NCBI GenBank assembly: GCA_029224185.1
Contig: CM055192.1
Span: forward strand, 868,001 to 932,000
DNA length: 64,000 nucleotides
Origin: Karalla daura
Taxonomy: Eukaryota; Chordata; Actinopteri; Chaetodontiformes; Leiognathidae
Direction: 5' to 3'
Position 1 is the first letter of the stretch. Every line of letters starts with the position of its first letter. Position numbers and translations under genes: made by a program. Of the stretch, positions 56,201 to 64,000 are shown piece after piece. A model generated the notes under the pieces. The model made no database searches and was not told where the DNA came from. It saw only the letters and a list, made by a program, of their open reading frames with translations.

Positions 56201-59200
56201 ATTTTGCATTTATTCAGTCATCAATGAAAATCCTACCAATAAACGTTTTCCAAAAAAAAGAAAGAAAGAAAAGAAATACAGTAGAACAGCAGAATTGTAT
56301 TTCACCTCAACTAAATTACAAATATTTTTTGTCAGGCAAATTTAGATTACATTTGATGTTTAGTTTCCTATTTTACCTGGGTTAACTCTTTCCATCCCCA
56401 TAAATTAAAACTGAATGTCTGCACCTTAAAAACATCTTAATTCTTTAATTTCAGAGTTAAAATGATGAAAATTCTCATCTTGTAGCTTTGCTGTAGCTTT
56501 CTTAAGATTAAGATTAACATGGTATATGACACATCTGTGGGTTGTGGTCTGTTGATAATCCAGGCAAGACATTTTGGCAATACATCTATTCATCTGTCTA
56601 TCTTCCTAAGCCATTTTGTACATTAATGGCATGCTGGGATTCAGCTAGGGCAATCCTTGCACACAGAGGGTATGGACAGAATTGTTGGTGCAACCACTGA
56701 ACTATGTGAACTGTGTTATCAACAGGCGAAGCTCCCAGCATGAAGTCAGTGAGTCAGTTTCACACCACCTGATGTGAATATTGATTGGAAAAAAATTGAC
56801 AGGAAAATTATTTGGCTTGAACAATTCCTAGCAGTAGCCAGAGTTATGTAGAGTTTGTATAAGATGTTAAAATGTGAATAAAATATGTTAAAACATTCCA
56901 AACTAAACAAAACTTACCAGAGTCCTAACTGGCTCCCTCTTTGATCTGAAAACCCAGTGATCCACAACTCCTGTAGTGTAATAGCAAGGTGAGCACCAAC
57001 ACTCCATCCAGTCTTCCAGTCCATGGAGACAATTTAGAATTTTACCTTGGTAGAATTAGCTATATTCAGCAGTTAGTTCATTGTAGCTTGTAGTTCATCT
57101 GATGATATGCCTTCTATTAAGGAGTGTGAAGATGGTTAATAATACACCTTTAAAGAAATTAAACCTTAAACGCAGTGGGACAGCAGTTTCTCCCATCATG
57201 TCACTATAGCATACCTCACCTCACTCATCTCTTCTATCTCTCTAACTTAATAAAGCATTTATTTACTTTATTTTTCAACTCTGGTAAACTATAACAGGGT
57301 TTTGCCTTGGAAAGAGTGATACATGAGAAATGACACTGGCAGGTAACTTATCCGGTGTCTCCTTCAGTGACGGCACTCGTCACGCTGTTATTATCTGACA
57401 ATTTGTTATGGTAACACTCTTCGTGACTCAGCTGCAAGATCAGAGTGGAACTCTTTTGTGTTTGTATCATCGCTATTATCATCACAATTATCATTTTAAC
57501 CTTCACTGTAAAACAATAATCTACACATAAACTTCAATTTATATTAATTATTGTCATTAGATGTTCTCTAAATGCAGCATATTTCTTGACCCAGAGTTTT
57601 CACTAAACCTGCTTTGTGAAACGGATCCCAGGTCGGAGCTGCTTGTCGTGGATGGTACTGTGTGACGTTTGTCCGAGTGGTCACTTCAAACTAAGAACTA
57701 ACAACTCTGTGCTATAGGGGCTCATGTCCCTCAAGGAACCAAAAGGCAAGCTGGCATGGTGGATCATGACTTCACCATGGTTCACAGACCAGGGGCACAC
57801 CCTGGAAAGCTGATAGGCGGCCAGCATTCGTATGATGTGGATGACTGCATATAAGGACTCCATAGATGGATCTTATGCCCAGCAAACATTCAGCAGCACC
57901 CAGCAGGGGCCCCTATGGACAGAGTGGGGATTGACCTTCTCTGATCGTTTCCATTGACTATTGTGTGGAGAGGTGTAATCACTGTAGGCACAAAGGTGCA
58001 CACGCTGGGTTTCTCTGTAGCTGATTGTGACGCATAGCAGGGGACTCAGGCGCAGTGACAGAGCATGAAGCTTTTATTTTGATATTTATCACAGACACAC
58101 ACTCACAGAAGGGAAAAAAACAGGTGAAAACCTCTCAGGGTATGTCAGCTGCTGGTGCTGATGTCGAGGAGTTGTTTAGTCAAATTTCCTGTGCCCCAAT
58201 TAATACAACGGTGGAGGGAATATTTTTGTAGATTTTAAGCACCTCTGACAAAGCGCACAACTTGGGTATTTGCCTGGGTGTATTGTTAAGTTCAACATAG
58301 AAGTGAAAGTAACGACCAGCCTGAGTTTGAGATGTTAACATGTTAGACTTAAGCCATAATGTGTGTTGTGCTGTTTTCATTTTGAAACTGATTTCATAAA
58401 TAATTGTCTATTTTCAAAGAAAAGATGGGAGTAATGAATAGAGAAGTGAATCATTATGTTACATTTGTCCACTGGGCGGCATTTGTATAACTGCGATACC
58501 TTTGTATTATTACCATACTGTCACCCTACTAAAATAATGGCCAATGTTATGTTTTGACGAAAATGAGTTTTTTGCCTAAATCATCTCTTCATAATGTTGG
58601 CCACATCTGGTAAAATTACCATAATCATGCTCTTTATCCTCTATACGATGATGGCGTGTGTCAAAAGGGTAACCCAGGCTGTTTTATTTTTTGCCTAGGT
58701 TTATCTGACATTTGTTTCATTTAACTCAGGGCAATTTCAGTTATGAGTTTGCTTGATGGAATGATCATGGAATGCATCATGGCTGTTTAAGTCAGGTTTA
58801 CAGTTGCGGCTAAAATGTTCAGATATTGGCCTGAGTTACTTTATTCTTTGTTACATAAATGACACACAGCATTCAACAGTCATCCACTGTCAAGGCCTTA
58901 TTGATTTAAATGATTACTAAATATCATATGCTATTCACTTAAAAAGGTTTGTGTTTTCCCAAAAACTCAAACATGCCCATTATTTTAATTAGGTTGCTAT
59001 GTCAATTGATAAACACTAATAACAAATTCATGGCAGAAACAAAGAGACTCCTGGAGTTTGATAGACCTTACATAGACCTAAATTCACCCCGACATAAGGA
59101 AGTTGGCCAACGGCAAATTATATGTGAACATTGTGTGTTTATAATAATAACCTGCGGGACATCTTTTTTAGAAGACGCTAAAAGAGAGGATATTACCCAA

Positions 59201-61119
59201 TTAAGGAGGGGTTGGTTAACATAGGCTGTGAGATAAGCTAAGGGAGAGCAAAAGAGACGGAATATTGTTAACATGAAGTGGGGGGAGAACATAAATGAGA
59301 ATGTGAAAGAGCGTTAACTGAAAACACAAATGAACGGATGGCGAGCTTATCCCACAGAACAGAATGAATGACACAAACCCATGTTTTCCATGGGGTAAGC
59401 ATATGCACATAATTTAAACAACATACCAAAGAATGTATCAAATATGTCCACAATTGTTCCACTGATGTCTAGATCTATCCTTTAAAGTGGTAAGTGCAAA
59501 TAGATAAGTGATACATCACCGTGTAAGAACATCTTCAACATAAAAATAATAGAACACGTCTTTAAAAAGCCTTTTGCAATCATGCTTACATTTTGGGTCA
59601 CCAGAACATGTAATATAGTATCTAGTATTGTCTATATTTTAAGAGTCGCAGTCATTAGATCCACTGATTGTGATGATAATTAAAACATAATGATATCAGT
59701 CTAAGATCTAAATATTCACAATGTTCTGCAGGTACAAATAGTAAATCATATCATTTAGAATTGTACACCTAAATAATGATAAAAGCAGTATTAATAGGTG
59801 CATTAATGAAGCACATTGAATTAAAGGGGCAAAGGAGTAACAAGCAAGGAACATAACAAGATATATAACATAACAAAAATTCAATAAATTATAGTTAAAA
59901 GAATAGATTTCTTTACGTGAAGACATCACAAATTAATTAAATGAAAATTACAAAATGAAGGAGCACGCAGATTGACTATCTGAGTATTCAGTTAACTGAA
60001 TAAGCCAAATCAGGTGTGCTGCTGAACGGCTGGAACAAAAACCTGCAGTCACACTGGTTGTCTGTGTTTGCTTATCCCTGCCTTAGGAGCTGCCCACGTG
60101 CAAGTCTGCATTGTTATATCCACAAGAGTGGAAACAGGTCTCAGGAGACTGCTAAACTGCTGGTGCATTCACATTGCCCATTGGGGGTTTTCCCTTGAAG
60201 CCTTGAGTAAATGCTGCTTGGGCCGGACTGACCTGATTACCATCATGAATGCACATGGCATGATACAGTGAATGCAAAACCCACTATAAATGCTGTAATA
60301 GCACTACATCATGACTACTGATATTTTGATGTCACGAAATTTCCACATTGTAGGACAATGCAGGGTATATTCCATTCTATGATATTTTGTGTATATTTCT
60401 GTTGATTTGACTGTTAGGGGAGGACCCCACAGAAAACCTAGAGAAGGCTTTCGAGTTGGGTTTGGGTTATTTGAATGTCACAGGATTGAACAGAGTTGTG
60501 AGGGATTGTGGAAATTACTGGAAAATACTTTTTATCCAGTGTGGACTGAACTCGTTTGAGCATTGACTTTGGGTTTATACACACAAACTCATGCAGTTTA
60601 ACATGAAGTGAACTTGGCTGCCTTAATCTTGTTTATCTTATTTAAACAGCATTTGAAACAGTTTTCCACGATTCGATACTTTAATTTGCTCATTTATTCT
60701 TAGAGCTGACTCTGGCACCTCGCTTCTTTAATACAGGTCCACCTTCTGCTCACATTTTCGCACTCCCCACTCTGTCTCACATGATTTTTGCTTTACTTTT
60801 GGGTGACTAGATGTCCTGGATTTGGCTGCCCTGTCCCCAGTTAACAATGTTTCTGAAAACATCCTTGATTTGAATAGGAGAGAGCAAAGTTGCACAGAGC
60901 ATGGAGTAGGAGAGAGTAAGAGAGCGAACAAGCAATTGAGCAGAGCAGAAACATCCCCAGGGTTGATACTTTCTTGAGTCTGAGGCAGTAGCAATCTCAG
61001 CAGGGAACAGTTGGTCCATCTGGATGCTCATCTACAGTATGTGGATGTCAGAGGCTGGTGGGGTTGTGCCTGATGCTATCCATGCTGTGATGGCAATCTT
61101 GGATGACAAATTTCACATA

Positions 61120-61815
61120 CTCCATCTATCCATCCATCTTCCTCAGCTTATCCGGGGCCGGGTTGCGGGGGCAGCAGTCTGAGCAGGGATGTCCAGCCCT
61201 CCCTCTCCCTGGACACTTCCTCCAGTTCTTCCGGGAGGAACAACTCCCGGGGGAGGCGTACAGGAGGCATCGGATATAGATGCCCGAGCCACCTCAGCTG
61301 GCTTCTCTCGATGTGGGCGAGCAGCGGCTCTACTCCAAGCTCCTCCCGGGTGACTCCCAGGGACTCCAAGAAGTCCAAGTATGCTGTACTGCTGTTCGGC
61401 CCATAGGCCGAAACAACAGTTAGGGATCTGCCCCCCACCTGAAGGCGGATGGACGCGACCCTCTCGTTCTGCGGGGAGAACTCCAACACATGGCGGCTGC
61501 GCTGGGGGGCTATAAGCCACACCCACACCAGCTTGCCGTCTCTCACCGTGGGCAACTTCAGAGTAGTAGAGAGTCCAGCCTCTCTCAAGGAGTTGGGTTC
61601 CAGAGTCCATACTATGTATGGAGGTGAGCCTGACTATCTCCCGCCGCTACCGCTCCACCTCCTGCACAAGCTCAGGCTCCTTCCCCCCCAGCGAGGTGAC
61701 ATTCCATGTACCCAGAGCCAGACTTGTTGCCCTGGGATTGGTCCGTCGGGGTTGCTGCCGACGACTGCCACCCAGTGCACATTGCACCTGACCCCCAGTC
61801 ATTGGAGGATGAGGT
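61120..61815 (-). mobile_element. internally deleted non-LTR retrotransposon (LINE) copy
   Basis: On the minus strand the copy starts with CALGGSRRQQPRRTNP-like and LGTWNVTSL peptides (near 61780-61700), typical of the start of an AP-endonuclease domain. It continues with VASIRLQVGGRSLTVVSAYG and then jumps directly to LGVEPLLAHIERSQLRWLGH, which normally sits at the C-terminus. The whole reverse transcriptase is missing between them, and a second smaller deletion follows (RLPRELFLPEELEEV). It ends with LLRLLPPQPGPG, a stop and a GATGGATGGAT tail (61140-61120), as in intact relatives. A frameshift separates the first part from the rest. I do not assign a clade; the pattern resembles RTE-like fish LINEs. 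Antisense ORFs here, on the plus strand, are shadows. Confidence 0.75.
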
Positions 61816-62039
61816 GATGGTTCCCGGAGAGGGGACCATCAAGGAGGAGGCAGAATGGTGGCTTTATTAAAGAACTGATATGAGCACAAATTTCAACAGT
61901 CTTTTGTAAATGTAGGAGAAGCAGGCTGCTTCTCTGAAGAATCATTTTGCTGCTAAGCTGAATTAGAGGTTGATACATCATCACATGGAGATACTGAATG
62001 TTATCAAGGAGTTCCTGATGTTGGTCTCATCCGTTCCCC

Positions 62040-62448
62040 TACCGGACGGTCACCCTAAGCTAGTAAAGACTTACAGTAGTCCAGCCTGGATGTAACAAGG
62101 GCATGGACTAGCTGTTCTTCTGCATGAAGTGGGAGTGTATGCCTCTACAATATTGCCCCAAAAAAAATTGAGATATATTTTCAGTGGGAACTCAATGACA
62201 GGTCTTGGTCAAAACTAACAACCAGATTCTTTACAGTGGTGCCAGAAGCAGAAGCTTGACTTCAGATTTAGAATCCCTTAGGTAAAAGGGAAAGGGTGTT
62301 ATTTTTTAGAGTTCAGAAGAAGGAAGTTATAGGTCATCCAGATCTGTCACCAAGGCAGGATTGAAGCTGCTGTAGGTGATTGTGTTCACTTGGCTTGATT
62401 GATAAATATGATTGGGTGTCATCAGCGTAACAGTCAAAATCTATTTGT
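62040..62448 (-). mobile_element. LINE reverse-transcriptase fragment
   Basis: Read on the minus strand from 62448, the translation gives FDCYADDTQSYLSIKPSE followed by HLQQLQSCLGD. YADDTQ (62429-62412) is the catalytic motif of LINE reverse transcriptase and is intact. Downstream the frame is broken by stops but keeps recognisable order, ending near 62040 in a peptide like the LDYC-SLL segment. Both ends of the original element are missing. It directly abuts the tail of the LINE copy at 62441-62945. The wording is that of L2/Rex-like fish LINEs, but the clade is not proven. Confidence 0.7.
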
Positions 62449-62945
62449 TTGTTTGTTTATTGCTTTAAATTATACAGAGACAATGCACCTTAAAAAACAT
62501 TTGCGTAAACACACTGTAGTAGGCTAATTTTCAACTGTAGTCTCTGAGGCAGGTGACATGAGCACTACAATTAAAAAACATTAAAAACTGTACGATGGCT
62601 ATTTATAAAATGCACTGCATAATTTTAAATTTCTTTGAAAAGAAAGATAAGTGTCATGCTCCCTAAGCTGCGCTGGAAGAATATTCCATGTATGAGTAGC
62701 TGAGAAGGCTGGCTGATCAAAGGCAGTCCTTCTGTTTGTAACTACACAGTCCCCTCTACTGAATAACCTAGTATGCCTGTCAGTAGATGTGTTCTGGTGT
62801 CTAAAAGCACTAAGGGGAGGGGGAGCCAAGCCATGCAAGATCTTATAAATAAGACAGGCATCTTTGAATTTAACACTCAGTAGTATCTCAGTAGTTTCTA
62901 GTTTGTAATGCTGTAACAATGATGATGAATGTTTGTCTTCCTTTT
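62441..62945 (-). mobile_element. 5'-truncated LINE copy: ORF2 C-terminus, 3' UTR and tail
   Basis: The open frame 62919-62599 encodes 106 residues. YKILHGLAPPPLSAF, RRTAFDQPAFSATHTWNILP and the final FQRNLKL are the C-terminal pattern of LINE ORF2 proteins (HGLAP, then RT..GxxAF....WN.LP, then F...L). After the stop comes a 3' UTR with CTACAGTTGAAAATTAGCC and a simple tail of AAAC units (62462-62441). Truncation at the 5' side with an intact 3' tail is what target-primed reverse transcription leaves. The protein is a fragment of a polyprotein, not a cellular gene. Confidence 0.75.
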
Positions 62946-63299
62946 ACAGCTTGATGGTGGATTACCTGTGCAGATTTTAGTTTTGCAAATGAGGCTTGCA
63001 CATATGATGTGCATATGACAGTATATGATGTATAAATATTAGCTTTCTGTTACCATCTCTTATGTCAATGGTCCAGTTTCGACCCGTGTCTTAAATTGGC
63101 CATAAAATATCCTAAAACAGTTTGTTTTATTGTTTTATAATAATTTGTTTCTTACCTCTTGGTTACCTTGTTAGGCTCCCTCATCCATGAAAAGATTGGT
63201 TTTAATATTTTTGTTGTAGCCCCCTGGGCCTTTCTTTTAACAACATACCCCACATTTTCAGTATTAAAAAATGTTTTTTGTTCTTTTTGTTCTTTGTTC

Positions 63300-63790
63300 T
63301 TTATGTGTTTTTACTTGGGTTCCACCCTAAGTGAATGTGGGTCCACAACACAAATACATTGTATGCAGACACACTCAGGATGTAAAACACAACCATTGGC
63401 CATCTCCTGGTCATTCACTGGCAAGTATAGGTGGCAGTCAGCTTGTCTAGGTTGTCCATTTTGTTGTAGTCCAGGATGATTATGGACTTTTTGTCACTTC
63501 CTGATGACACAGCTGCATCTTGAGAGTAGACATCAGTATCACATTCCTTTTGTGTCTGTATAAACAAACTTTGAGGAAAGTGAGGCCTTGTCCTTCACCA
63601 GCAACACTTCAGCAGGAGCAGCTTTAGCACCGGTGACCTCAACAGACTGATCAGATGTGTCCGTGTCTCCCGGTTGATACTCCACAGCATCTTCCTACTC
63701 AGAGACCTGCTCCATCTCCACCTGCTCTGTGTCATCTGCCTCATTATCAGCAAAGATATGATCCAGAGCTTGGCTTACATTCAGTCCTCT
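63300..63790 (-). mobile_element. piggyBac-type transposase relic, internally deleted
   Basis: On the minus strand, an acidic N-terminal part (HIFADNEADDTEQVEMEQVS then stop, about 63760-63690) runs after some 200 bp into the C-terminal third. There, RNVILMSTL, a frameshift, KKSIIILDYNKMDNLDKLTA, TYTCQ, a stop and RRWPMVVFYILSVSAYNVFV lie between about 63560 and 63330. LDYN...DxLD, TYTC and RRWPxxxFY are conserved piggyBac/PGBD C-terminal wording. The bulk of the DDD catalytic core is absent, and stops and a frameshift show it is dead. I did not find the TTAA-flanked termini, so the outer limits are approximate. Confidence 0.7.
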
Positions 63791-64000
63791 TCTCATTGCT
63801 GCATGCAGTAAATTGGAGTATGTACTCTGCTAGTCACCACCTCTAAACTCAACTGGCCTTACATGACTGGACATGTCTCTCTTTGTTTGTTCTGTCAAAT
63901 GGGCAAAAAGAAAAGCCCCTAACTGAAGCTCAAGTGGTTGGAGGAAGAATTGGCTGTATTCTATTAGTGTAGGCTGATTGTGTGTTTATGATTTCAGTTT

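Larger units (their letters stand above)
43868..61119. other. large gene-free region upstream of tnc
   Basis: Seventeen kilobases with no recognisable gene. It contains three microsatellites (44647, 45936, 53142), several CAAT or A/T homopolymer runs and a segment near 48040 (CCTTTAAAGGTGGAATATGTAA in pieces) that resembles a fish repeat end. GC-richer, low-repeat stretches at about 49480-50200 and 51150-51720 might be conserved non-coding DNA. ORFs of up to 165 codons occur in them but show no family features. Confidence 0.55.

Noticed and set aside
61449..61817. 122-codon plus-strand ORF
   Set aside because: Antisense shadow of the LINE endonuclease fragment.

Overview
The window looks like teleost fish nuclear DNA. 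It is AT-rich and full of dinucleotide and tetranucleotide microsatellites. It holds one split gene of vertebrate extracellular-matrix type, plus decayed copies of several transposon classes common in fish (hAT, piggyBac, BEL/Pao, LINEs, a tRNA-derived SINE). I cannot name the species.

The only protein-coding gene I can support is the 5' two thirds of tenascin-C (tnc) on the minus strand, running off the left edge. A probable non-coding first exon lies at about 28.3-28.6 kb. The start codon is at 18882-18880. Nine coding exons with consensus or near-consensus splice sites give 3052 nt (1017 codons plus one base): signal peptide, heptad-rich oligomerisation region, one partial and twelve complete EGF-like repeats, and fibronectin type III domains 1 to 5. 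Further FNIII domains and the fibrinogen-like globe would lie beyond position 1. Two features differ from what I recall of the human protein: the RGD of FNIII-3 reads RGE, and the neighbouring alpha9-beta1 site is altered.

Layout: 1-2789 is intron 10. From 2790 to 7047 come the FNIII-5, FNIII-4 and FNIII-3 exons. From 7048 to 15275 is an 8.2 kb intron filled with mobile DNA: a BEL/Pao relic, a hAT element with terminal repeats and an 8-bp target duplication, a dispersed repeat and a 1.8-kb-spaced inverted repeat pair. From 15276 to 18964 are the FNIII-2, FNIII-1, EGF and start-codon exons. From 18965 to 28300 is intron 1.

From about 28.7 to 61.1 kb I find no gene. This upstream region holds microsatellites, a SINE, a dispersed repeat, a 21-bp minisatellite, two hairpins and some GC-richer segments that could be conserved non-coding elements. 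From 61.1 to 63.9 kb lies a cluster of dead transposons: an internally deleted LINE, a second LINE's reverse-transcriptase fragment, a 5'-truncated LINE 3' end and an internally deleted piggyBac.

I saw no convincing undescribed system. The most interesting points are the changed integrin sites, an FNIII exon hemmed by microsatellites at both splice sites, and the inverted repeats and internally deleted transposons.
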